From an uncultured Blautia sp. (GTDB taxonomy: Bacteria > Bacillota > Clostridia > Lachnospirales > Lachnospiraceae), in the NCBI GenBank assembly GCA_900539525.1, contig UQCM01000058.1, positions 1 through 17,145 of the forward strand: DNA of 17,145 bases. The letters are read 5' to 3'. Within the stretch, counting starts at the first letter, position 1. Every line of letters starts with the position of its first letter. Positions 1 to 7,200 of this stretch are shown piece by piece. The position numbers and the translations under genes are program-made. A model generated the notes under the pieces. It was not told the origin of the DNA and ran no database searches. It was given only the letters and a program-made list of their open reading frames with translations.

Positions 1-29
1 ATGATTTTTCATGCAAGCATGAAAATCAT
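1..29. repeat. near-perfect palindrome at the window edge
   Basis: The left arm (1-14) and right arm (17-29) are reverse complements apart from one extra T, separated by an AA centre. The arms read roughly ATGATTTTTCATGC and GCATGAAAATCAT. It could form a long hairpin, but no T-tract follows on the plus strand, so it is not a typical terminator. It may belong to a dispersed element continuing beyond the window. Function unknown. Confidence 0.6.
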
Positions 30-32
30 GAC

Positions 33-50
33 CTTTTGACCCTGGCATCA
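33..50 (+). repeat. 18-bp imperfect inverted repeat, left copy
   Basis: This copy begins CTTTTGACCC and ends CATCA. It matches the reverse complement of 491-508 at 15 of 18 positions, and the three mismatches are adjacent in the middle. The two copies flank the 64-codon gene, its terminator and most of its leader. They could be ends of a small non-autonomous element or two copies of a dispersed intergenic motif; the sequence alone does not decide. Confidence 0.5.
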
Positions 51-77
51 TAGATTAGAAAAACTACAGTAACTACC

Positions 78-100
78 AAAGCCGCCTCTGGGAGGCTTTT
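78..100 (+). terminator. possible rightward intrinsic terminator
   Basis: AAAGCC at 78-83 can pair with GGCTTT at 94-99, or GCCTC (84-88) with GAGGC (92-96) around a three-base loop. A short T-run (97-100) and a T-rich stretch follow on the plus strand. It would end a rightward transcript entering from outside the window. The T-tract is short, so this is only a moderate call. Confidence 0.4.
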
Positions 101-107
101 CCTTATT

Positions 108-139
108 ATTTATAAATCTGCATGGCTCTGAACAGTTAC
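108..139 (+). repeat. 32-bp dispersed repeat, copy 1
   Basis: This 32-base stretch begins ATTTATAAATCTGCAT and ends CTGAACAGTTAC. It matches the reverse complement of 3191-3222 at 30 of 32 positions. It lies outside any gene, left of the operon terminator. Two nearly identical copies in intergenic DNA about 3 kb apart indicate a dispersed repeat or a fragment of a miniature element. Confidence 0.75.
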
Positions 140-198
140 AAATTACCTACATTATACAGAAGGAAAGGAAATCTGTAAACCCAAACGGAATTTTTCTC

Positions 199-233
199 AA
201 AAAAAGGTGTAAAGCCGTATAAGACTTTACACC
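199..233 (-). terminator. rho-independent terminator of the leftward transcripts
   Basis: On the minus strand GGTGTAAAG (233-225) and CTTTACACC (214-206) form a perfect 9-bp stem with a 10-base loop, followed directly by seven T residues (205-199). It begins 24 bases after the stop codon of the 64-codon gene. It is the only convincing leftward intrinsic terminator seen in the window, so it probably ends both that gene's own transcript and any read-through from the secretion operon. Confidence 0.9.
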
Positions 234-257
234 CTCTTTCCGTATCTCTTACAGTAT

Positions 258-452
258 CTAACTCTCTTTATCATCCTGGCAGATTTGAATCTTGGTTCTG
301 ATCAGTTTCTTCACTTCCTGCGGAGTATCCAGCTTGTCTATATCAACAAATGTGATAAACAATTCATTCAGATCCCTTGCATGCTCCAGATGTCTTGACA
401 ATCTGTTAATCATCTCACTGGCATTTTCGCCCATGTTTTCTATATCCTCCAT
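258..452 (-). CDS. small helical protein of unknown function (64 aa)
   Basis: Not recognised. The product is a 64-residue, charged, probably all-helical soluble protein with no signal peptide, membrane segment or cysteine pair. The ATG at 452 follows GAGGCGGTG, an acceptable ribosome-binding site. A second in-frame ATG at 434 sits 11 bases after GGAGG and is an alternative start. The gene has its own promoter (574-602) and a strong terminator 24 bases after its stop, so it can form a unit of about 370 nt independent of the secretion operon upstream. That framing argues that it is a real gene, or at least a real transcript. A role in the secretion system is possible from position only. Confidence 0.6.
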   Translation of the reverse strand: MEDIENMGENASEMINRLSRHLEHARDLNELFITFVDIDKLDTPQEVKKLIRTKIQICQDDKES

Positions 453-490
453 ATAATCACCGCCTCATATAACGAAATCACATGATACAC

Positions 491-508
491 TGATGTTGGG
501 GTCAAAAG
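491..508 (-). repeat. 18-bp imperfect inverted repeat, right copy
   Basis: Read on the minus strand this begins CTTTTGACCCC and ends CATCA, matching 33-50 at 15 of 18 positions. It lies in the 5' leader of the 64-codon gene, between its promoter and its start, so it is transcribed. The leader also contains two similar CAGTGTAT segments. Confidence 0.5.
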
Positions 509-573
509 TATTTGCCCTCTTGATGCCTTCGGATTTTTCCGCGCTCCCAAAATCTCTGGTATCATACACTGTT

Positions 574-602
574 ATTATAGTGGTTCTCTAAAAAACTGTA
601 AA
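574..602 (-). promoter_or_regulatory. sigma-A promoter of the 64-codon gene
   Basis: On the minus strand a -35 box TTTACA (602-597) is followed after exactly 17 bases by a perfect -10 box TATAAT (579-574). Five of six and six of six bases match consensus. It starts four bases beyond the stop codon of the small membrane-protein gene and predicts a start near 567, giving a leader of about 115 nt before the ATG at 452. Confidence 0.75.
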
Positions 603-605
603 GTT

Positions 606-1010
606 CTATTCATACACAGTAAGCAGATATTCACCCTTTTCTACATCTCTCACAGAATACAGGAAATCCTTTTTATCGATTCCCAGTTCATATGTTTTTC
701 CACTGCTGTCTGTTATCAGAATGCTGTGATCATCCGCTCCTTCCATTCCCACTGCCAGAACCGGTTCTCCGTCCGTGAGCTCCTTTAACTGACGGATGAT
801 GCGTTCTGCATTTTTTCTGCTGCATCCGGCTGCAGCCATGATCATTTCCGTTCTGTCTGTTTTCATGTCTGTTTTCATACCCGTGATTTTCTCCTCCTTC
901 TGTAATTCTGTCAGGGAAGCATTCTCTCTGTTTTCGTTCTCCTGCCATATCCCTATGGTGATGACTCCTGCCAGAACTGCCAGGACTGCAATGATTTGTT
1001 TTCTTTTCAT
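606..1010 (-). CDS. small membrane-anchored protein; candidate immunity or accessory protein
   Basis: A 134-residue protein of unrecognised family. A lysine/arginine start is followed by one hydrophobic helix (about residues 5-22), so about 110 residues probably lie outside the membrane. A linker with a duplicated MKTD leads to a small mixed domain: a helical part around GCSRKNAERII (residues 62-72) and a strand-rich C-terminal half. I chose the ATG at 1010 because AGGTG precedes it and the hydrophobic helix then starts almost at once. The open frame continues upstream to 1142, but that would overlap the preceding gene by about 100 bases and lacks a good ribosome-binding site. It lies 23 bases after the metallopeptidase gene. 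Position after a candidate toxin and membrane location fit an immunity protein, but no sequence similarity supports that directly. Confidence 0.75.
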   Translation of the reverse strand: MKRKQIIAVLAVLAGVITIGIWQENENRENASLTELQKEEKITGMKTDMKTDRTEMIMAAAGCSRKNAERIIRQLKELTDGEPVLAVGMEGADDHSILITDSSGKTYELGIDKKDFLYSVRDVEKGEYLLTVYE

Positions 1011-1033
1011 GTTTTTCACCTGTTTCCAGTACA

Positions 1034-1954
1034 CTACTCCTGCCCGGCAAATTTTCTGGCATCCTTTTCTACGATGATGTTTCTGTAGGACTGATACCCC
1101 TTTGCCTTTTCCTGCGCATAGGTAGCAAAGCTTTCTTTCCACGCATCAATGGTTTCCTGTGACACCTGATAGCGTTCGGGATCATCGATGGCTGCATGCT
1201 GATAGGCATGGCGCAGCTCATGCACCACCGTCGTCATCAGCCGGTAGGAATCGTATGTTTCATCATTCTCCAGAATATACTGGTTCATCTTTACCGTTTT
1301 GATGCTGTGGGAATAGGCACCGAGATTGTAGACACCATTCTCATCCGGCGGTGTGTTCGTGAAAGTGATCTCCTTTTCAATATCCACATCCAGGATCTTT
1401 GCCACTTCCTGCATGTAATCCTGAAGGATGGCTTTGCGCTCTTCAAGAGTTGCACCGGCCCAGTGTTCTTCACTGTATCGTTCTGACTCTGTCAGATTCT
1501 CTATGGTTTCCTTCAACTCTCTGTCGGCTTTCTCTTCCTGTTTTCCTGATGTTGCCGTGTAAGAATCAGGATCTTTCCTGTTGAAGAGCCAGTCCCAGAA
1601 ACGGAGCCACCCGCCTCTTTTCTCCGTACCGCTCTCCCCGGCCTGCCCGGAACCGCCCGGATTTCTCATGCCGGACAGGATCTCCTCCTCGCAGGCACTG
1701 TACAGGAGTATGATCTGCTCCAGAGCTTTGCGGAAGCTTTCCAGTCTTCCCGCCTGCTCCAGCACCTGATCGTGAAGCTCACCCAGCCTGCGCTTCAGCC
1801 TTTCTCCGCCTGCTCCTGAAACTGCCAGCCCCATGCGGCAGGCCACGATCTCCCGGCCCAGCCTCTGCATTTCCTTTTGTATAGAAGAGAACCTCTCACA
1901 GTCCCTTTTTACCGGCCCGGTCTTTATCTGAAATTCATCTCCGATTTTTATCAC
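1034..1954 (-). CDS. WXG-like N-terminus with HExxH metallopeptidase domain; candidate T7SS effector
   Basis: A 306-residue protein. Residues 13-95 look like a helical hairpin of WXG100/LXG type (two long amphipathic helices with a turn near SGAGG at 46-50), but the W-x-G is absent. A glycine-rich linker and basic/aromatic segment (about 96-128) lead to a C-terminal domain with HELRH at 245-249, the HExxH zinc motif. A glutamate in VEKDARKFA (E296) is a plausible third ligand, reminiscent of ImmA/IrrE-type peptidases. There is no signal peptide, as expected for an ESX substrate. The start is a GTG at 1954; in-frame stops lie just upstream and the ribosome-binding site is weak. Its place after five WXG100 genes and before a small membrane gene matches an effector/immunity cassette. 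Substrate unknown; a housekeeping protease is less likely given the N-terminal hairpin. Confidence 0.8.
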   Translation of the reverse strand: MIKIGDEFQIKTGPVKRDCERFSSIQKEMQRLGREIVACRMGLAVSGAGGERLKRRLGELHDQVLEQAGRLESFRKALEQIILLYSACEEEILSGMRNPGGSGQAGESGTEKRGGWLRFWDWLFNRKDPDSYTATSGKQEEKADRELKETIENLTESERYSEEHWAGATLEERKAILQDYMQEVAKILDVDIEKEITFTNTPPDENGVYNLGAYSHSIKTVKMNQYILENDETYDSYRLMTTVVHELRHAYQHAAIDDPERYQVSQETIDAWKESFATYAQEKAKGYQSYRNIIVEKDARKFAGQE

Positions 1955-2024
1955 CTTCGTTCTTTATCATTTTGTCCCTGTCATACGCATCTTCTCCAGG
2001 ATGTGCGACACTCTAATATAGCCA

Positions 2025-2049
2025 CACCAAATAACCTTATGTTTCGGTG
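2025..2049 (-). other. hairpin between the last WXG100 gene and the metallopeptidase gene
   Basis: On the minus strand CACC (2049-2046) pairs with GGTG (2028-2025), and further partial pairing continues inward to an AT-rich tip. There is no following T-run, so it is not an intrinsic terminator. It sits in a 116-base gap, longer than most gaps here, and could affect processing or relative expression of the two genes. No promoter is evident in the gap. Confidence 0.3.
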
Positions 2050-2070
2050 AGGAATTTCATGTGGGTTATA

Positions 2071-2397
2071 CTACCGGATCACATTTCCCGACAGCGAATT
2101 TGCAGCTGACTGATTCTCGGATTCTGCTTTCTCATAGGCTGCCGCCATTTCATTTAGATCCTTCACATGCTCGCTGATCATGCGGTACATTTTGTTCATG
2201 TCATCCTGAAGTGATTTGAATTTCTGCAGATAGGCCCTTGCCGCATCGCCGCTCCATACATTTCCCGTCAGACCATTGACCAGTGTCATCATCCGGTTCG
2301 TGGTGTTCTTTACCTGATTTCCTTTCGCCTGCAGTGCAGATGCCGTGCTCCTTAACTTTGCTGTATTTACCTTAATCGTACCTGTCATATTGTTCAT
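2071..2397 (-). CDS. WXG100 family protein (fifth in the array)
   Basis: A 108-residue helical-hairpin protein with the W-x-G turn as WSG (residues 48-50) and a C-terminal YEKAE (88-92) matching the YxxxD/E secretion motif. It resembles its neighbour at 2450-2752: both begin with a strand-like IxVNTxxLxS block, which suggests tandem duplication. The ATG at 2397 is preceded by GGAG; the ATG at 2388 aligns better with the neighbour's start and follows AAAGGA, so the first three residues are uncertain. Probably secreted by EssC as a homodimer or with a partner. Distance to the upstream WXG100 stop is 52 bases. Confidence 0.9.
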   Translation of the reverse strand: MNNMTGTIKVNTAKLRSTASALQAKGNQVKNTTNRMMTLVNGLTGNVWSGDAARAYLQKFKSLQDDMNKMYRMISEHVKDLNEMAAAYEKAESENQSAANSLSGNVIR

Positions 2398-2449
2398 CCT
2401 TTCTCCGTATATAACTATCTGTTTCCATCCCCGGTACCCTTGGCTGTCT

Positions 2450-2752
2450 TTAACACGTTCTTGTATTTGCTGTGCTCACATTTCTCTGCTCTGCAGCCTC
2501 ATACTTTGTCACGATCACATTCAGCCTTGTGATATACTGCTCAATGGCTGTATAAAATTGATTCATCTGCTCCATATCCTTTCCGAAGACCGTATGGAAG
2601 GCATTTTTCGCCTCTCCGTCCCACATACTGTTTAAAGACTGCTCCGTTGCTTTGAGTTCTCCCAGCTGTGTCTTCAGACTGTTGTTCAGACTTTTCAGCT
2701 CCTGTGATCTGCTTTTTAATGTTCCCGTATTTACAGTGATCTGTTTTGCCAT
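2450..2752 (-). CDS. WXG100 family protein (fourth in the array)
   Basis: A 100-residue protein, the canonical size, with WDG at 44-46 between two long helices and YEAAE at 84-88 as the YxxxD/E signal. The ribosome-binding site decides the start. GGGAGG ends only two bases before an ATG at 2758 but eight bases before the ATG at 2752, so the protein begins MAKQITVNT. It ends in a cysteine (residue 100), unusual for the family. With its paralogue just downstream it is the most EsxA-like member of this array. It lies 29 bases after the third WXG100 gene. Confidence 0.92.
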   Translation of the reverse strand: MAKQITVNTGTLKSRSQELKSLNNSLKTQLGELKATEQSLNSMWDGEAKNAFHTVFGKDMEQMNQFYTAIEQYITRLNVIVTKYEAAEQRNVSTANTRTC

Positions 2753-2781
2753 ATTCATTTCCTCCCTGTTCTGCTATCCTT

Positions 2782-3102
2782 TCATTCTCCATAGGTGCGT
2801 GTCTTTGCTGCCTGTACCGCCTGCTTCTCTGCCCGGTATACGCTGGCAGCCATGGTACGCAGTGCCTGCGCCGTCTTTCTCAGTTCCTCTGCCGTGCCCT
2901 TTACCTGCCGTTCCATCTCCCTTCCTTTTCTTCCATACAGCGCCGCACTTTCCCCCTTCCAGTTTGCCAGAAGATCCGTCAGACAGTCCGCCATATCACT
3001 TTCTGCCAGCTCTACCATCCGTGCGGCAATCGCATCCAGTTTCCCGGCCTGCTCCTGTGCCCTGGAAAAATCCATCTCAATCGTATACATAGATGCTGCC
3101 AT
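2782..3102 (-). CDS. WXG100-like protein (third in the array)
   Basis: A 106-residue helical-hairpin protein with WKG at residues 48-50. The usual YxxxD/E signal is altered: the corresponding place reads VYRAEK (88-93), which is YxxE. The ATG at 3102 has an excellent GGGGAGGTG about six bases upstream; a longer frame to 3162 would run into repeat-derived DNA and has no ribosome-binding site. The 129-base gap before it carries copy 2 of the 32-bp dispersed repeat, so this gene and those after it are separated from the first two WXG100 genes by inserted-looking DNA. The missing motif suggests it may rely on a partner for export. Confidence 0.85.
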   Translation of the reverse strand: MAASMYTIEMDFSRAQEQAGKLDAIAARMVELAESDMADCLTDLLANWKGESAALYGRKGREMERQVKGTAEELRKTAQALRTMAASVYRAEKQAVQAAKTRTYGE

Positions 3103-3190
3103 CCTTCTCACCTCCCCAAAAATCCCACATGGACTACTTCGACTACTATCATTTAGAACCACGAGTTATCCCGATTTTCTCTGTTTACGG

Positions 3191-3222
3191 GTAACTGTTC
3201 AGAACTATGCAGATTTATAAAT
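3191..3222 (-). repeat. 32-bp dispersed repeat, copy 2
   Basis: The reverse complement of this stretch matches 108-139 at 30 of 32 positions. It lies in the 129-base gap between the second and third WXG100 genes, just after the stop of the second. On the minus strand further intergenic DNA with a short CCCG/CGGG stem follows before the next ribosome-binding site, so the repeat may be one end of an element of about 100 bp. Confidence 0.75.
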
Positions 3223-3231
3223 CGTTGCCTT

Positions 3232-3549
3232 TTATGTAATCACATCCTCCGGCAGACGGGATGCTTCTGCCGCAGCCTCCGCCTCTGCCTTCGTATAGAC
3301 ACCCGCCATCCTAAGCAGCTGATCCGGATGTCCGCGAAGTCGCCTTAGCATCTGCTGTGCACCCTTTCGGCTGCATTTAAAAACATGACGGAAGCGGTCT
3401 CCCGCTCTGCCTTCCCAGAATGATTTTGATGTTTCCACCAGCCGGCATATCTGATTCCAGCTGCTTTCCATACTGCTGCCGCACTTTCTGCATTCTTCTG
3501 CCTTTCTTTTTAACTCTTCCGGTGAAACCTTTAACTGTATTCCTGTCAC
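3232..3549 (-). CDS. WXG100 family protein (second in the array)
   Basis: A 105-residue protein with WEG at 45-47 and YTKAE at 85-89 (YxxxD/E). It is more divergent and basic than the others and has three cysteines (20, 23, 59), including a CRKC pair unusual for WXG100 proteins. The start is GTG at 3549, preceded by GGAGG at seven bases. It overlaps the previous WXG100 stop codon by four bases (GTGA), so the two are probably translationally coupled and may form a heterodimer, as coupled ESX pairs often do. Confidence 0.85.
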   Translation of the reverse strand: MTGIQLKVSPEELKRKAEECRKCGSSMESSWNQICRLVETSKSFWEGRAGDRFRHVFKCSRKGAQQMLRRLRGHPDQLLRMAGVYTKAEAEAAAEASRLPEDVIT

Positions 3550-3854
3550 ATTCCGTCCTCCATACCCGAAACCACTCCATAGACCTTCTTTTCACAGGTC
3601 ATATATTTTCTCTTCGCCTCTCCTTCATATCGGTACACTGCCTCCAGTATCTGTACAAGACGCCGCATACCGGCCATGTCTTCATCGAATCTCCGCTTAA
3701 ATGCCTCACTTCCGGGTCCGACCCACATTCTGTCGAGCTGATCCACACTTCTCTTCATTTCTGCCAGTTCTTTTTTCATCTTTTCCACACAGGCGGCAAT
3801 CTGCTCTGCATTGCTGTCCATGCGACCAGGATGAACTTTCAAAGAATCACTCAT
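3546..3854 (-). CDS. WXG100 family protein (first in the array)
   Basis: A 102-residue helical-hairpin protein with WVG at 44-46 followed by PG, and YMTCE at 84-88 as a candidate YxxxD/E signal. The ATG at 3854 was chosen because AAGGAAG lies six bases upstream and the resulting length is canonical. The open frame extends to an ATG at 3923, overlapping yukD, but that start has no ribosome-binding site. The C-terminus continues about 14 residues past the signal. It overlaps the next WXG100 gene by four bases, suggesting a co-translated pair. Confidence 0.87.
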   Translation of the reverse strand: MSDSLKVHPGRMDSNAEQIAACVEKMKKELAEMKRSVDQLDRMWVGPGSEAFKRRFDEDMAGMRRLVQILEAVYRYEGEAKRKYMTCEKKVYGVVSGMEDGM

Positions 3855-3915
3855 CGCCTTCTTCCTTTCCTTCATGACTATAATAGACTCTGCACCCCCG
3901 CACTTCGCGGCGTCC

Positions 3916-4164
3916 TCAGACATAGATCAGTCTGCATCCGTCGGTTACTCCTGAAGCATGCAGTGTGCTTCCGGCCTGCAGCAGCCGCTTCGTATCTGCT
4001 GACCACAGAGTAAACATTCCGCTGATCCCCTCCCCCGATTCCTGCACTTTTTCGAGAAGAATCTCATGAATCTCCTCCCTGACCAGGCCAATATCTGCAT
4101 TTTCATCCAGCATAAAATCATAAACGGCATCAAGAGCCGGAATATAAATATCTACCAGTATCAT
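3916..4164 (-). CDS. yukD: YukD/EsaB ubiquitin-like T7SS accessory protein
   Basis: An 82-residue cytosolic protein that fits the YukD/EsaB family in size and pattern: a leading strand (ILVDIYIP), the VYDFMLDENADIGLV segment, a central helix (VREEIHEILLEK), a conserved LWSADTKRLL segment and a C-terminal GCRLIYV strand. In Bacillus and Staphylococcus this ubiquitin-fold protein is needed for or regulates type VII secretion but is not conjugated to targets. The ATG at 4164 is preceded by GGAG at four bases. Its place directly after essC and before the WXG100 genes supports the assignment. Confidence 0.88.
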   Translation of the reverse strand: MILVDIYIPALDAVYDFMLDENADIGLVREEIHEILLEKVQESGEGISGMFTLWSADTKRLLQAGSTLHASGVTDGCRLIYV

Positions 4165-4192
4165 TTTTCTCCATTCTTCCCTCCTGTTGTCC

Positions 4193-4282
4193 AGCAGAAT
4201 GCTTTGCGATTCACAGCACGGGGCAGCAGAATACTCTGTGATTCACAGTACGGCGGCTGCAGCTTACTTTGCGATGCACATA
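4193..4282. repeat. three imperfect 32-33 bp tandem repeats between essC and yukD
   Basis: Units begin near 4193, 4225 and 4257. The first two match at 25 of 29 positions; the third is more diverged. Each has a core resembling GATTCACAG. The second contains a perfect palindrome, CTGTGA-T-TCACAG (4235-4247). They fill most of the 132-base gap between the essC stop and the yukD start. They could bind a regulator, process the mRNA or be a neutral expansion. Confidence 0.7.
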
Positions 4283-4296
4283 AGATGCACACTGTA

Positions 4297-7200
4297 TCAT
4301 CTTGCAAAAGGTATCACGATCCGTTCGGAATGTTCCTCCGGCTGTGACGCAGGAATCCTTCCTGTGCCCGGCTTCTCTTTCTTCTCCCTGTCCGCATAGG
4401 TCATGTCGTCAAAGTCCAGTACCGGATTATCTACAACGCATCCGCCCAGATGGATACCTGTCCGGTATCCTGTAAAACTCTCAAAGGCCGGAAGCCCTGC
4501 GACGCTTCCCATATCCTCCACGCCGATCACACCGATGAAATACACATGGTGCAGGCTTCCCTTCTCCAGAATATTTTCCAGAAATCCACGGATATCGTGT
4601 ACCGGAGCATCATATACCGTCTGCATAAACCGGCACAGATCCGTAAGAAAGATAAACCACGGCGTCTCCTGACTCATACTCCTGAAAATACCGTCCTCAT
4701 CCCATCCGGATGTGATCAGCTGATTCTTCTTTTCATTCCTCTCTCTGAAAACCGGAAGTAATTCCTGAAAGAATGCAAACGTCCCGTTTTCATCTGATAC
4801 ATAAGAAATCTTCTCATCCTCCTTATAGCCTTTCATCTGCTGTTTCGGGCAATCGATCACACATACCCTGCTCTTCTTCTCAAGAGCTGAACGGATACAT
4901 ACATTTAACAGATTGGTTTTTCCGCTTCTGGCAGATCCGTAAATCCCATAGCAATACGTCTCACGAAGCTTTATCCCGTAAAGCTCTGCATCCGAGGCAC
5001 GATAACCGATCGGGAGCACAGACGGATCCTCTGCCATTTCCGAAAATCTCTCCTGCATCCGGAACGCTGTCCAGACCGGTTTTTCCGGAATCTCAGGAAT
5101 CCTCCTTGCACATTTTCCCTTCCACAGCTTGCGCATCTTTCTGCATTCGCTGCCGATCAGCGCCATTCTTTGATAATCATTTTCCGCAGGAACAGCCAGT
5201 GCAGTCTGAAATTCCAGAACCTGCTCTTTCCATTTTGTAAGTCCTCTCCCCGGGATCCCTCCCTCCGGCAGAATATCGATCCGGTACCGGTGCAGCAGTT
5301 CTGCGTATGTGTAGGGATCCTGCTGCATCAGACACAGCACCATGCCGGCATGCTCAAAGATCCGCGACGGAATATCATGAATCCCCACCCCGTTTCCTGA
5401 CAGGACAAGATAAATCCCCAGACTCTCACCCTCCCGTGCCAGGCGGATGAGATCATCCTCATACCTCTCCCCTGTCTTTTCACGAAATGCCGCATAATCG
5501 TCGATCATGAGAAGAAGTGCGGGCAGTTTTCCTTCCTGCAGCTGCAGATACTGTCTGTAATTTCCCCCTCCCAGAATCTGTCTTCTCTCTTTCTGTATTT
5601 CATGCAGCATATGAAAAAAACGGTCTGTCCTTTCCGGATTTCCTTCACGTACGACCCCGCCCATATGAGGGGCATCCTCAAAGGCTGTCATCCTGCCGGT
5701 GCCAAAGTCAATGGCATATACCTGAAGACGCTCCGGCGAATATTTTCGCAGCAGCGCATAGAGCATTGTCTGCAGCAGGGTACTCTTCCCGCTGCCGGCA
5801 TTGCCGCAGACGGCCACATGACCGGTCTCCATCAGATCCGGCATCAGTGTCAGCTGTACCTGATTCTCCGGATCGTCCATCTGCCCCAGCACAAAGTGCA
5901 GCGTATAAGTCCCGGTCTCTTCGTTCCATCCGCCCCCGGAAGATACGCTTTCCCGGTATTCCCTGAATTCTTCCAGATACATGCAGGTCCTCAATACCGG
6001 CATCCACAGACGCATCCTGTAAGAATATCCCCTGTTTTCTGCCACAGCTGCCAGATATTCTTTTACAGCCTCCAGCTGTGTGATTTCCCTGCAGTCCCGG
6101 TCTGCAGGCTCCCTGCGGCTTCTTTTCTTTCCCGTACCTGCTGTGATATCGACTTTTCCGGACAGCTGCAGCAGTCTGGAGCTTCCTGAAGGATCCGAAC
6201 CTTTCCCTTCTTCATAGACAGCTCCACTGTAACCGGACTGAAATTCCTCAAAGACTTCATCATTTCCCACCTGCAGATATCCTCTTCCCGTCTGGGTAAT
6301 GACAGCCGCATCCGGCCTGTGAAGCATGTCGATGCTGTCCTGCCGGTCCTGTACCCGCAGACAGAGCCGAAACCTTGCGTTGCTCCAGATATTATCGTCC
6401 ACGGTTCCGCCCGGCTTCTGGGTGGCAAGGATCAGATGTACGCCAAGGCTTCGTCCCACCTGTGCCACGCTGATCAGCTCACGCATAAAGTCCGGCTCTT
6501 CCCTCTTCAGCTCCGCAAATTCATCAATGATAAGAAACAAATGGGGCATAGGCTCGGATGCGCCTCCGTTTTTATAAAGCTTTGTATAGAGATTGATGTG
6601 ATTGACCCCGTATCCGGCAAGGATTTTCTGCCTTCTTCTGTTTTCACTTTTGATGGAAATCATCGCTCTCTTTATCTGATTTCCTGACAGATTGGAAATC
6701 TGGCCGGCCAGATGGGGCAGTCCTGAAAAGAGATTTGCCATTCCGCCTCCCTTATAATCGATGATAAAAAAAGCCAGATCATCCGGACTGTAATTGACCG
6801 CCAGTGACAGCAGCCAGGTCTGCAGCGTCTCACTCTTACCGGAGCCCGTCGTTCCTGCGATCAGGCCGTGGGGACCATGGTATTTTTCATGGACATCCAG
6901 CCAGCACGGTATCCCGCCTGCTTTTTGTCCGAGCATCCCCCGGATGCTGTCACAGATCCGGTTCTTTACCCACCGCTCCTCCGCCAGAAGCTCCTGCGGT
7001 TCTGACACATCAAACATTTCAAAAAACGTCAGCATTTCCGGCAGCTCCCTCCCCTGCTCTGCTTCGGGCACCTGCAGCGTGGAAAGATATCTGGCAAACC
7101 GGTCGAGCCTGCCGGTTTCTGCAGAATCGAAACAAATCGTCTGCCGGTTTTCTTCTGAAACCTCATACATCCCCTGGTATTCCGGTGTATTTTCGATGAT

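Noticed and set aside
515..545. Possible terminator after the small membrane-protein gene
   Set aside because: A small CGGA/TCCG stem exists on the minus strand, but it is short and lacks a following T-run, so read-through to the terminator at 199-233 is more likely.
1011..1142. Longer start for the small membrane protein at 1142
   Set aside because: The extra 44 residues are basic and cysteine-rich, overlap the preceding gene and lack a ribosome-binding site, whereas the ATG at 1010 has AGGTG and begins a membrane anchor directly.
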